Of a stretch of DNA of 36,235 nucleotides, positions 1 through 7,655 are shown piece by piece. The DNA lies in NCBI RefSeq assembly GCF_009208555.1, contig NZ_WFLI01000050.1, positions 1 through 36,235 of the forward strand, in the 5' to 3' direction. Made by a program: the position numbers and the translations under genes. The notes under the pieces are model-generated. The model did no database searches. It had not been told where the DNA came from and saw nothing but the letters and a program-made list of their open reading frames with translations. This DNA is from Janthinobacterium violaceinigrum. GTDB lineage: Bacteria > Pseudomonadota > Gammaproteobacteria > Burkholderiales > Burkholderiaceae_D. The first letter of the stretch is position 1. The number at the start of each line of letters is the position of its first letter.

Positions 1-397
1 GCTGGGCCGTGTAGCCCAGCGCGCGCAGGCTGGCCGCAATCTGCCGGCACAGGGCGCGCACGCCGCCGAACAGGCGCAGGCTGGCGCCCGCATCGACCAG
101 CAGGGTCGCTTCTTCCGCCTGCGCCACCAGCGGCGAGTATTGCAGCAGCGCCAGCGCCACCGCTTGCAGGGCCTGCGCTTCCAGCTCGGGCGAGCGTTCG
201 TGCAGGCGCGCCTGCGGCGCCAGCATCAGCGCACCCGCGCGGCGCATGCCGGGCCGGATGCCGGCCGCCCGCGCCAGCGGCGACACGGCCATCACTTGCT
301 CCTGCTCCAGCACCACGCCCAGGTGGTCAGCCGACCAGCGCGGGCAAAATACTTCGAGCGGGAGCCGGGGCAGGCACAGGCCGATCCAGAGTCGCAT
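1..397 (-). CDS. imuB: ImuB, Y-family polymerase-like protein (N-terminal part)
   Basis: This is the first ~132 residues of ImuB, the catalytically inactive Y-family polymerase relative that links ImuA and the error-prone polymerase DnaE2 in SOS mutagenesis. The reading frame starts at the ATG at 397 and is still open at the window edge. The protein begins MRLWIGLCLPRLPLEVF and continues with a Y-family fold N-terminus, including a segment with LLVDAGASLRLFGG where active polymerases carry acidic catalytic residues. The start lies inside the 3' end of imuA (71-nt overlap), so the two are translationally linked. dnaE2 would be expected further left but is outside the window. Identification is by recognisable sequence and gene order. 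Confidence 0.85.
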   Translation of the reverse strand, partial: MRLWIGLCLPRLPLEVFCPRWSADHLGVVLEQEQVMAVSPLARAAGIRPGMRRAGALMLAPQARLHERSPELEAQALQAVALALLQYSPLVAQAEEATLLVDAGASLRLFGGVRALCRQIAASLRALGYTAQ

Positions 398-1040
398 GAC
401 GCAGCAATAATGAAGGAGGTTGCAGGGGCAGGAACAGCGGCGCATCGCGCTGCGGTCCCCGGCGCTTGATGAAGCCGATCTCGATGCCGCCGGCGGCCGG
501 GCGCACGGACAGGCGCAGCGGTGCCGGCGACGCATCCTGTGCGCCGTGCAAGGGGCGCAGCATGCAGAACACGGTGTTGCCGCTTTGTGCCGCCAGGTGC
601 AGGCGGCGCAGGCTGTCGGCGCGCACGTGCGATTGCCAGAACAGCAAGGCGCCGCAACTGCCGCTGCGCAAGATATTTTCTGCCGCCCACAAGGCATCCT
701 TGCTGCCGGCGCTCTTGAGCCACAGCAGCTGCGATGGCGCCAGCCCCTGCGCGGCCAGGGCCAGCGCCTGCGGCGGATGGGGCGGCTGCAGCAGCACGAT
801 GGGCAAGCCCGGCAACTGCGCCAGCGCGGGCGCCAGCAGCCGCAATTCGCCGCTGCCCGGCTGCTGCACCAGCAGATCGATGAGGCTGCCGCAGGGCCAG
901 CCACCGCCGGGCAGCTGCGCGGACAGGGCGGCAAAGCCCGTGTCCAGGCAGCGCGTGGCGCCCTGCCCCAGCTGCGATGCGCGCCACAGGGACGGGTGCA
1001 AGGCTTCCGGCGAGGCCATCAATTGGGAATATTGCATCAT
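327..1040 (-). CDS. imuA: ImuA, translesion synthesis-associated RecA-like protein
   Basis: The 237-residue protein matches the length and sequence style of ImuA, the RecA/SulA-like component of the ImuA-ImuB-DnaE2 mutasome. Typical stretches are GAALSAQLPGGGWPCGSLIDLL-like near residue 35-55 (here with FAALSAQLPGGGWP) and the segment with LLWLKSAGSKDALWAAE around residues 104-120. The gene opens with two consecutive ATG codons (1040 and 1037); I used the first. The Shine-Dalgarno is poor. A LexA box sits 18 nt upstream, so expression is expected to be SOS-induced. The 3' end overlaps imuB by 71 nt. Confidence 0.85.
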   Translation of the reverse strand: MMQYSQLMASPEALHPSLWRASQLGQGATRCLDTGFAALSAQLPGGGWPCGSLIDLLVQQPGSGELRLLAPALAQLPGLPIVLLQPPHPPQALALAAQGLAPSQLLWLKSAGSKDALWAAENILRSGSCGALLFWQSHVRADSLRRLHLAAQSGNTVFCMLRPLHGAQDASPAPLRLSVRPAAGGIEIGFIKRRGPQRDAPLFLPLQPPSLLLRHATLDRPVPAPAPARSILPALVG

Positions 1041-1058
1041 GACTCATCAAGATAAATA

Positions 1059-1074
1059 CTGTATGCATATACAG
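1059..1074 (-). promoter_or_regulatory. LexA (SOS) box upstream of imuA
   Basis: The 16-mer CTGTATGCATATACAG has the CTG-N10-CAG form of the proteobacterial LexA operator with an alternating AT-rich core, differing from the classical consensus at only a few positions. It overlaps the predicted -10 of imuA, the position for direct repression. Confidence 0.9.
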
Positions 1075-1099
1075 TACTATCTGACCCTGCTTTTGGCAA
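1071..1099 (-). promoter_or_regulatory. Predicted sigma70 promoter of imuAB
   Basis: On the minus strand, TTGCCA (1099-1094) is followed after exactly 17 nt by TACTGT (1076-1071). The -10 lies inside the LexA box. The -35 is good and the -10 is weak, as is common for SOS promoters. Confidence 0.55.
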
Positions 1100-1143
1100 G
1101 GCATATCTGCGTAGTGCCACCCGCAGGCCGTCCCGTCACGTCC

Positions 1144-1160
1144 GAAAAACACCGTTTTTC
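1144..1160. other. Short A/T-rich hairpin in imuA-antiporter spacer
   Basis: GAAAAAC and GTTTTTC form a perfect 7-bp inverted repeat with a 3-nt loop. It lies between the two divergent genes and is too A/T-rich to be a convincing intrinsic terminator. No function can be assigned. Confidence 0.35.
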
Positions 1161-1242
1161 ACATCGATTGCTGTACCATAAGCACTCTCCTTACCGCTCG
1201 GCAATGCACCGGGCGGCTTCCTCCGTCCATAAGGAAACTCAT

Positions 1243-2508
1243 TTGACCACCATCCAAATCATCAGCGCCATCGTCTTCGGCCTTGCGCTCATACACACCT
1301 TCGCCGCGAAGTCGTTTGAAACATTGGCGAGCCGCCATCCGCGCCATGCGGGCCTGCTGCATTTGCTGGGCGAAGTGGAAGTCGTGTTCGGCTTCTGGGC
1401 CTTTATTCTGATCATCGTCATGGCCTTTGTCTCGGGCGGCGATGCGGCCATCGAGTACGCCGAGTCGCGCCAGTACACGGAACCGCTGTTCGTCTTTGTC
1501 GTCATGGTGGTGGCCGCCTCGCGCCCCGTGCTCGACGCCGTGCAGCGCCTGCTCAAAGGGGTGGCGCGCGTGATGCCGCTGCGCACGGAACTGGCCCTCG
1601 TCTGGCTAGGCCTGGCACTGGTGCCCCTGACGGGCTCGATGATCACGGAGCCGGCCGCCATGACCCTGGCCGCGCTGATGCTGGCGCCGCAAATCTTTCG
1701 CCAGGGCATCCCTGAATGGCTGAAATATGGCGCCTTGGGCGTACTGTTCGTCAACGTTTCCATCGGCGGCACCCTGACTTCGTACGCGGCGCCGCCCGTG
1801 CTGATGGTGGCCACCACGTGGAACTGGGACAGCGCCTACATGGCCAGCCATTTCGGCTGGAAAGCCGCCATCGCCGTGCTGGTCAACGCCACGGGCGTGA
1901 GCATCCTGCTGCGCAAATATCTGCACAGCAATACGTCCGACATCAAGCCGAAAGTGGGCGACGTGGAAGCGCCGAAAGTGCCGCTGGCCGTCAGCCTCGT
2001 GCACATGATCGTGCTGGCCGGCGTGGTGGCCCTGGCGCACCATCCCGTGCTGTTCGTCGGCCTGTTCCTGTTCTTCCTCGGTTTCGTGCAGGCGTACGAG
2101 CGCTATCAAAGCCCCCTGATCCTGAAAGAGGGCTTGCTGGTCGGCTTCTTCCTGGGCGGCCTGGTGGTGCTGGGCGGCATGCAGCAATGGTGGTTGCAGC
2201 CCATCGTCTCCAGCCTGAAGCCGCTGGCCCTGTTCTTCGGCGCGCTGGGCTTGACGGCGATTACGGACAATGCGGCCCTCACTTACCTGGGCTCGCTGAT
2301 CGTCGGCATGACGGACGAAGCGAAGTACATGCTGGTAGCCGGTGCCGTGGCCGGCGGCGGCCTGACCGTCATCGCCAACGCGCCGAATCCGGCCGGCGTG
2401 GCCCTGCTGCGCCGCGGCTTCAAGGATGAGTCGATCGGCGCCGTCGGCCTGCTGGCGGGCGCCCTGCTGCCGACGGCCGTGGCGGCCCTGGCCTTCCTGG
2501 CCCTGTAG
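1243..2508 (+). CDS. Putative Na+/H+ antiporter, multi-pass membrane protein
   Basis: This 421-residue inner-membrane protein has about ten hydrophobic segments and resembles the putative Na+/H+ antiporter family typified by Pfam Na_H_antiport_2/3. Visible family-like features are the polar EPAAMTLAALMLAPQIF segment near residue 130, a Gly/Thr-rich stretch with SIGGTLTSYAAPPV, and a C-terminal TDNAALTYLGSL segment with acidic and polar residues inside a membrane helix. I chose the TTG at 1243 because AAGGAA (1231-1236) is well placed before it; an in-frame ATG at 1204 has no comparable ribosome site and would add 13 residues. It is a single gene, divergent from imuA. Substrate is inferred from family only. 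Confidence 0.7.
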   Translation: MTTIQIISAIVFGLALIHTFAAKSFETLASRHPRHAGLLHLLGEVEVVFGFWAFILIIVMAFVSGGDAAIEYAESRQYTEPLFVFVVMVVAASRPVLDAVQRLLKGVARVMPLRTELALVWLGLALVPLTGSMITEPAAMTLAALMLAPQIFRQGIPEWLKYGALGVLFVNVSIGGTLTSYAAPPVLMVATTWNWDSAYMASHFGWKAAIAVLVNATGVSILLRKYLHSNTSDIKPKVGDVEAPKVPLAVSLVHMIVLAGVVALAHHPVLFVGLFLFFLGFVQAYERYQSPLILKEGLLVGFFLGGLVVLGGMQQWWLQPIVSSLKPLALFFGALGLTAITDNAALTYLGSLIVGMTDEAKYMLVAGAVAGGGLTVIANAPNPAGVALLRRGFKDESIGAVGLLAGALLPTAVAALAFLAL

Positions 2509-2518
2509 GCTTGCGCAC

Positions 2519-2539
2519 GGGGCGGCTGCCGGCCGCCCC
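2519..2539. terminator. GC hairpin between convergent genes
   Basis: GGGGCGGC and GCCGCCCC form an 8-bp stem with a 5-nt loop, 11 nt after the antiporter stop and before the convergent glycosyltransferase stop. No T-tract follows on either strand, so it may block 3' exonucleases or assist Rho rather than terminate by itself. Confidence 0.5.
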
Positions 2540-2566
2540 TGCTACCCTCGTCCCTCCTCTGTTTCC

Positions 2567-4606
2567 TTAGTTGCCCTCATACACGAGGAAGTGCAGCCGG
2601 TCGTAAAACAGGCTGTAGGCATAGTCGAACGTGCCCACGCTGCGAAAACCCTTGTGCAGATACACTTGCAGCGCTTCGCTCTTTTCCCATACCGTCAAGG
2701 TGATGCGCGCACAGCCCTTGCGGCTGGCCAGGTCGCGGATTTCATGGAACATTTGCCGGAACAAGCCCTGCCCCCGGTATTTCTCGTCGATGGCCAGGCT
2801 GCTGACGAAACAGTCGTCGGCGCGCGCATGCGCGAGCACGAAGGCGTCATACGCATCGTCGAGCGCCTTCATGTCGTCGCGGTAATACGAGACGGCGCCG
2901 CAAGCCTGGAACTCGGCCATCGTCGCGGCCGTGAAAAAGCCGATGAAGCGTTCGTCCTCGTCATGCAGGCCGTGGATGTGCGCCAGATACGGATCGATGT
3001 TCTGCCGCCGCTGCAATTCGACGAACTGCAGGTTGAGCTTATTGCCGAACGAGCAGTATTCGAGATAGCTGGTGGCAAACAGCAGCTTTGCCATGCGGTT
3101 CTTCGCCTCGTCGCCAAGCAGTTTGCCCGGCACCAGCCTGAGCGGCGCATGCGACAGCAGGCCCGCCTGGCCTTCCTCATCGGGCGCGGCCACGTCGCTG
3201 GCCATGGGCAGGCGGCTGGCATGGCGGCCCACGGTGGGGCGCCAGAAATTACCGGCGGCAATATGCTGCGAACGGTGGGCCAGCAGGTAGCGGCAAAAGA
3301 CGTCATTCACGCGGTCCAGTTGGGGGTCGTCCGACAGCACCGAGTAATAGTGGAAATGGTCGATTTCCGCCCGCAGCTGGGCCGCATACGCCATGCGCGG
3401 CACTTCCTCGATATCGAACACGTCGACGATATTGACCAGGTTCAAAGGATCGTCCAGCTGCCAGTCGATTTCATCGAGCCTGGCCACGCAGCGCGCATAG
3501 GCGCGCCGCTCTTCGTCGCTCAAGGGGATGTGCATATCGGTAATGATATCGTCCAGCAAACGCATGCCGCGGATGCCGCCCGCCACCGCTTCGCGCACGC
3601 CGTCATACAGCACGCAATAGCGCTGGTAGAACTCGGCATGGCTGAGCAGGGTCACGCCCAGGTTTTTCTTCCATTCGGCATAGAACTGGCCGAACAGCCG
3701 CGCCTCGAATTGCGGGCAGGAACGGGGAATCTCGCCGTCGATGCCCGCATAGGCGAGGTTCACATTGCGCTGGATCACGCGCAGCGCCGCATCGTTCTTC
3801 TTGGCGATCAGCATGCCCGTTTCATCGAGAAACAGATTCATCCAGCTCACATGCCGGCGCGCTTCGCCGCCGCCATCCCCGTCCCCGTGCTGGAAATAGT
3901 CGGGCACTTCCGGCTTCATCAGGAAAATCGTCGCCGGGTTATGGGGGATCGTATCGACATCCATATACATGCCGCCGTATTCGCACATGATGAGGATGCG
4001 GAAATAATCGGACAGGGTGGCGAAGTAGCGCTGCGTATGCAGGGTGTCGAGCAGGTCGAAGCGGGCCGGCGCGAAGTCCAGCGCCAGCGCGCGCAGCGAG
4101 TTGATATGCAGGGTCGTGCCGCCGATGGCGTAGCGGCCTATCGTGTAGCGCCCGGCGCCGCCCGTGGGGCTGAAGCGCTCGTCGTTGCGCAGCTGCTGCG
4201 CATCCCAGGCCCACAGGATGGAGACATACGGCGCGCCGCCGTTGCAGCGCACGTCGTCGAGCGCCGCGCCCCACTGCTCGATGGCATCGCCGGCGATGGC
4301 CGGCAGCGGTCCGCCCATCCAGATGCGGTGCAGGTAGCGCTCGTCGTCGCCGAGCGCGCGCGTGGGGATGCAGCTGAGCGAGGAACAGCTAGCCGCATTG
4401 AAATGGTTGAAGTTCAGGGCGACGAAGCTGCGCAGGGCGGCGATGCCTGCCTGGTGCTCCGCGGCCAGTTGTTCCAGGTCGCTGCCGGCCGGACGGACGT
4501 CGGCCAGGGTGATGTAATCGAGTTTCAGCCGGTTGATGCGGAACTCGTATTCCAGATTGAAAATCTTTGCTTGATCGTGTTTCGAGGCCAGGTCATCTAT
4601 TTTCAT
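2567..4606 (-). CDS. Toxin-like DXD glycosyltransferase fused to GNAT acetyltransferase
   Basis: This 679-residue protein has two recognisable enzymatic parts. Residues ~90-330 look like a GT-A glycosyltransferase of the DXD sugar-binding class (Gly_transf_sug or TcdA/TcdB-like): an early HRIWMGG motif (94-100), then YFRILIMCEYGGMYMDVD (201-218) with the metal-binding DVD at 216-218. Residues ~490-679 look like a GNAT acetyltransferase with an acetyl-CoA loop YRGQGLF (610-616), then a beta strand and a helix ending in YLHKGF (649-654). Residues ~330-490 are unassigned. No signal peptide or membrane segment is visible, so it is probably cytoplasmic or secreted by an unseen route. The ribosome site is poor. 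It lies 83 nt downstream of an MdfA-like exporter on the same strand and may be co-transcribed. It could modify a small molecule, a surface glycan or a host protein; the sequence does not decide. Confidence 0.7.
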   Translation of the reverse strand: MKIDDLASKHDQAKIFNLEYEFRINRLKLDYITLADVRPAGSDLEQLAAEHQAGIAALRSFVALNFNHFNAASCSSLSCIPTRALGDDERYLHRIWMGGPLPAIAGDAIEQWGAALDDVRCNGGAPYVSILWAWDAQQLRNDERFSPTGGAGRYTIGRYAIGGTTLHINSLRALALDFAPARFDLLDTLHTQRYFATLSDYFRILIMCEYGGMYMDVDTIPHNPATIFLMKPEVPDYFQHGDGDGGGEARRHVSWMNLFLDETGMLIAKKNDAALRVIQRNVNLAYAGIDGEIPRSCPQFEARLFGQFYAEWKKNLGVTLLSHAEFYQRYCVLYDGVREAVAGGIRGMRLLDDIITDMHIPLSDEERRAYARCVARLDEIDWQLDDPLNLVNIVDVFDIEEVPRMAYAAQLRAEIDHFHYYSVLSDDPQLDRVNDVFCRYLLAHRSQHIAAGNFWRPTVGRHASRLPMASDVAAPDEEGQAGLLSHAPLRLVPGKLLGDEAKNRMAKLLFATSYLEYCSFGNKLNLQFVELQRRQNIDPYLAHIHGLHDEDERFIGFFTAATMAEFQACGAVSYYRDDMKALDDAYDAFVLAHARADDCFVSSLAIDEKYRGQGLFRQMFHEIRDLASRKGCARITLTVWEKSEALQVYLHKGFRSVGTFDYAYSLFYDRLHFLVYEGN

Positions 4607-4689
4607 GAGCGCACCATTTTCCGCAGGAGAGTGTCAATAAGCTTCACAGGGGGGAAATCCACGTCAACAACATGCGCAGCGTTGCGCCA

Positions 4690-5904
4690 TCAGTGCCGGG
4701 CCAGCCGCACCTCGCTTTCCCGGCCCCCCGCCATGCCCCGCGTAAACAGCAGCAGACAGGCGGCGATGACCACGATGACGGGGACATTCAGCAGCGCATA
4801 CGTTTCCAGCGCATAGCCGAAGCGCTGGCACAGCACGTTGTACAGCTGCAGCCAGGCGGACAGATAGATGCAGTACAGCAAGCTCATGGCGGCCGTCGTC
4901 AGTGTCATCGATTCCTTGCTGGCCGTAATCGCGCTGCGGATCAGGGCGCCGTTGAACAGGCCGAAGCCGATGGAATAGACAAACATGCAGGCCGCAAACA
5001 CATCGGCGTGATGGCGGCCCGCGCCCGCGCCCAGCATGCCGGCGGCCGCGATCAGCCCGCCCAGGCGCAGCAGATAGACGAGGGGGAAATCCTGCCGCAG
5101 GCGCTGGATGGCGATGCTGCTGAGCACAAAGCCGGACAGGATCACGCATTGCAGCGCGATATACGTGGCGTAGGACGCGCCCATCTCCTGCAGCACGAAG
5201 ATGGGGGAAAAGCCGATCCAGGCCGTCAGGGGCACGGTGGCCAGCCCGGCCGTGAACATGCCGAACATGAAGCGCCGATTGCTGAAAATGGCCGCGTAGC
5301 TGCGCACGATGGCGCCCAGGTCCAGCCGCGCCACCGCCGCCGGCGCGCGCGGCATGGTCTTGAACAGGCCCAGCAAGGACAGCAGCGCCAGCAGGCCGGA
5401 AAGGAAAAACACGTAGCGCCAGTCCAGCCGGCTGATGATGGCGCTGCCCAGGATGGGGCCGGCCAGGGGCGCGAGGATGGTGGTGCTCGACAGGATGCTG
5501 CTCAGCTTGACGGCCGCCATGTCGTCGAACAACTCATGGATCATGGCATAGCCGACGAAGATGAAGCAGCAGCCCATGCCCTGGATGAAACGCAGCACGA
5601 GAAATTGCTCGATCGAGGCGGCAAACGGCACGGCCAGCGTGGCCAGCAGGAACAAGGCATTGCCGGTCAGGACGAGCTTGCGCTTGCCGATGCAGTCGGC
5701 CAGCGGCCCCAGGAAAATCTGCAGGGAACTGCCGCCCAGCAGATACAGGCTCAGGGACAGGGGAACGAACTTGTTCTCCGCCTGGAACTCGCCGACGATG
5801 CCCAGCATCGCCGGCATGATCATGTCATTGGACAGATAGATATTCAGTTCAAAGACGAGAAAAAACGCAAAAAACCACAGCAACTGCTTGGACTTGATGG
5901 ACAT
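4690..5904 (-). CDS. mdfA: MdfA-like MFS multidrug/proton antiporter
   Basis: This 404-residue, 12-helix major facilitator of the DHA1 drug/H+ antiporter class closely resembles E. coli MdfA. The first helix carries FELNIYLSNDMIMPAM, aligning Glu19 and Asp27 with the MdfA residues Glu26 and Asp34 that are central to proton and drug binding (same 8-residue spacing). Loop 2-3 has the MFS motif A form GPLADCIGKRK, and helix 5 has LAPLAGPILGS, an antiporter motif C. GGAAC precedes the ATG by about 6-10 nt. It is upstream of the glycosyltransferase-GNAT gene on the same strand with an 83-nt gap, so the pair may form an operon in which this protein exports a product or gives resistance. Substrate unknown. 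Confidence 0.8.
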   Translation of the reverse strand: MSIKSKQLLWFFAFFLVFELNIYLSNDMIMPAMLGIVGEFQAENKFVPLSLSLYLLGGSSLQIFLGPLADCIGKRKLVLTGNALFLLATLAVPFAASIEQFLVLRFIQGMGCCFIFVGYAMIHELFDDMAAVKLSSILSSTTILAPLAGPILGSAIISRLDWRYVFFLSGLLALLSLLGLFKTMPRAPAAVARLDLGAIVRSYAAIFSNRRFMFGMFTAGLATVPLTAWIGFSPIFVLQEMGASYATYIALQCVILSGFVLSSIAIQRLRQDFPLVYLLRLGGLIAAAGMLGAGAGRHHADVFAACMFVYSIGFGLFNGALIRSAITASKESMTLTTAAMSLLYCIYLSAWLQLYNVLCQRFGYALETYALLNVPVIVVIAACLLLFTRGMAGGRESEVRLARH

Positions 5905-6000
5905 GGCGCGTTCCGTAACGTGGGTGGCTGCCGTCAGTGCATGTCGGCCGTCAGGGCATGGGACGGCCGATCAGAGTCGACACTGAAAACGTGTACCAAT

Positions 6001-6009
6001 TGTATACCA
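6001..6009 (-). promoter_or_regulatory. Predicted extended -10 promoter of mdfA-like gene
   Basis: On the minus strand TGGTATACA gives TG-N plus a -10 of TATACA, in an A/T-rich island (5990-6060) about 95 nt before the exporter start. No good -35 is at 17 nt. The core GTATAC is palindromic, and TGTACCA/TGTATACCA is a near direct repeat at 5992-6009, so a regulator may bind here. Confidence 0.4.
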
Positions 6010-6105
6010 GTTACTATTTTTATCGCCTGTTTTTGTGATTTTTAAATACCGCAACAATACCACTTACGGGAAACACGGAGTTTTATGGCATCCGGCGCCG
6101 GGCCC

Positions 6106-6137
6106 AAAAAAGGCCGCGCCAGCGCACCGGCGCGGCC
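6106..6137 (-). terminator. Rho-independent terminator of the esterase gene
   Basis: On the minus strand a perfect 9-bp stem GGCCGCGCC/GGCGCGGCC with an 8-nt loop (6112-6137) is followed by six T residues (6111-6106). It lies ~90 nt past the esterase stop codon and separates it from the exporter promoter. The rest of the 5905-6228 spacer shows no gene. Confidence 0.85.
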
Positions 6138-6228
6138 ATGCGGCGGCACGGCCGGCGATGCGGGGAAGGGAAAAGCGATGCGTACCAGTGCCTGCCTGCC
6201 GCAGTGCAGTGCAGCGCGACACGCCGTC

Positions 6229-7416
6229 TCAGGCGCGGCGGTGGCTGGCGAAGAAATCGAGCAGCATCTTGCTGGCGTCGGGTTTGGCCTTGTCGTTGAA
6301 CGGCAGGCTGGCGTCGCCGCCGCTCCACGCATGCTCGAGGTGCTCGACCTGCGCCACGCGCAGCAGCACCTGCTTGCCCACCTGATAATCGTGCAAGGCG
6401 TACGCATGGGCCGGATTGCGTCCGCCCGCCGCGCCGCCGGGCAGGCGCTGTGCCGTCACCACGGTATCGGCTGGCAGGCGGTTCACGCGCACGCACTGGC
6501 GCACCAGTTGCGTCTGGTTGATGGGCCGCACCACCTTGTCGGCCTGCCCTTGCAGCAGGATGGCGGGCAGGCGGGGAAACGCGGGCTGGCGCGCCAGCAC
6601 TTCATCGATGGCCGCATCGGCACGGGCCGCGGCGCCGTGCTGCATCACCTGCAGCGCGCCGATCAGATTATGGCCGGCACCAAACACGGGGCCGGAATGC
6701 AGGCCCAGCGCGGCGAACAGATGGGGATGGTTCAGGGCCACGATATGGGCCATGCCGGCGCCGGCGGAAATGCCGCAGATATAGATGCGCGCCCGGTCGA
6801 TCGCGTACCGGGCCGCCACCTGCTCGATGGCGCCGACGATCAGGCGCACGTCGCCGCCGCCGTCCTGCGTCAGCTTGTCGTACCACTTCCAGCAGCGGCG
6901 CGCATGCGAACGCAGCGATTGCTGCGGATACAGCACGGCATAGCCCTTGCGTTCGGCCAGGCGGTTCATGCGCGTGCCTTCGGCAAACTGCGTGGCGCTC
7001 TGTTCGCAGCCGTGCAGCATCACCAGCAGCGGCCGGCCCCGGCTGCGCATGGCGGCGCTCGGCGCCTTGTCGGGCAGGTACAGGAAATACGGCAGGCGCC
7101 GGCCCGGCAGCTGCCCCAGTTCCGGCAACGGCGCATAGTGGGCCGCCAGCCACTTGCCGGGCGGGGGCGCCAAGCGCTTGCGCGCACGCGGGGGCGACAG
7201 GGGCGTGGCGAAGGGCGCCAGCGAGGACAGCGCGTCGCCAGCAAGCCTGGCGCGCGGCTTGACCACGGTCTTGGCCGCCGTCTTTCTGCGGGGTTGAGCC
7301 TTGGGCTTGGCCGGCACGGGGCCGAACAGCACCTTGGCCAGCTTGGTCGCCGTGCGCTGTTGCGCCTTACCGGCGCGCAAGAGCCCGCGCAGCCATTTCG
7401 TGGCGGGCTTCACCAT
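6229..7416 (-). CDS. PHB-depolymerase-family esterase
   Basis: This 395-residue alpha/beta hydrolase belongs to the PHB depolymerase/LpqC-type esterase family (Esterase_PHB), which hydrolyses polyhydroxyalkanoate or related esters. Counting from the chosen ATG, the oxyanion region LHGCEQ is at 134-139, the nucleophile is Ser217 in CGISAG, the acid is probably Asp293 in GQADKVV, and the base is His362 in EHAWSGG. The first ~80 residues are basic and Ala/Pro-rich (RRKTAAKTVVKPRAR), common in Oxalobacteraceae members and not a clear signal peptide. The frame continues upstream to a TTG at 7590, but MVKPATKW at 7416 resembles the usual family start. The start overlaps the stop of a leader ORF (ATGGTGA). 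A strong terminator follows. Confidence 0.8.
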   Translation of the reverse strand: MVKPATKWLRGLLRAGKAQQRTATKLAKVLFGPVPAKPKAQPRRKTAAKTVVKPRARLAGDALSSLAPFATPLSPPRARKRLAPPPGKWLAAHYAPLPELGQLPGRRLPYFLYLPDKAPSAAMRSRGRPLLVMLHGCEQSATQFAEGTRMNRLAERKGYAVLYPQQSLRSHARRCWKWYDKLTQDGGGDVRLIVGAIEQVAARYAIDRARIYICGISAGAGMAHIVALNHPHLFAALGLHSGPVFGAGHNLIGALQVMQHGAAARADAAIDEVLARQPAFPRLPAILLQGQADKVVRPINQTQLVRQCVRVNRLPADTVVTAQRLPGGAAGGRNPAHAYALHDYQVGKQVLLRVAQVEHLEHAWSGGDASLPFNDKAKPDASKMLLDFFASHRRA

Positions 7417-7487
7417 GGCAAGTGGCGCGCGCGTGGTTGTGGAGCGTACCGCCAGTTCATCCCTGTGCATCGTTGCATCGTCAGCAT
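7410..7487 (-). CDS. Possible 25-residue leader peptide upstream of esterase
   Basis: The best ribosome site before the esterase, GAGGAGG (7500-7494), lies 6 nt from an ATG at 7487 that opens a different frame. That frame encodes a 25-residue basic peptide (MLTMQRC... to ...RHLPW) and ends in a TGA sharing the sequence ATGGTGA with the proposed esterase start at 7416. This is the geometry of translational coupling. Alternatively the esterase starts further upstream and the arrangement is chance. Confidence 0.35.
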   Translation of the reverse strand: MLTMQRCTGMNWRYAPQPRARHLPW

Positions 7488-7655
7488 GTGCGGCCTCCTC
7501 CGTAGAATGCATAGAGTACCGCACTTGGCTGGCAACACCGTACGTTTGCACGCTTATAAAAGTGCCGCTGGCACCATTGAGGCAGATCAAATGCGACCTT
7601 GGGCGCCTGCGTAATCTGGGTGCTCGATCAGCACTTCACGACAGGAGAGAACACC

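Noticed and set aside
466..1242. Long N-terminal extension of the antiporter frame
   Set aside because: It runs antisense through imuA and has a composition unlike a membrane protein; the TTG at 1243 has a good ribosome site.
2426..4816. 796-codon plus-strand frame across the glycosyltransferase-GNAT gene
   Set aside because: Antisense shadow; the minus-strand protein has recognisable enzyme motifs and this one has none.
6085..7614. 509-codon plus-strand frame with a passable ribosome site over the esterase
   Set aside because: The minus strand encodes a clear hydrolase with a complete catalytic triad and terminator; this frame has no recognisable protein.
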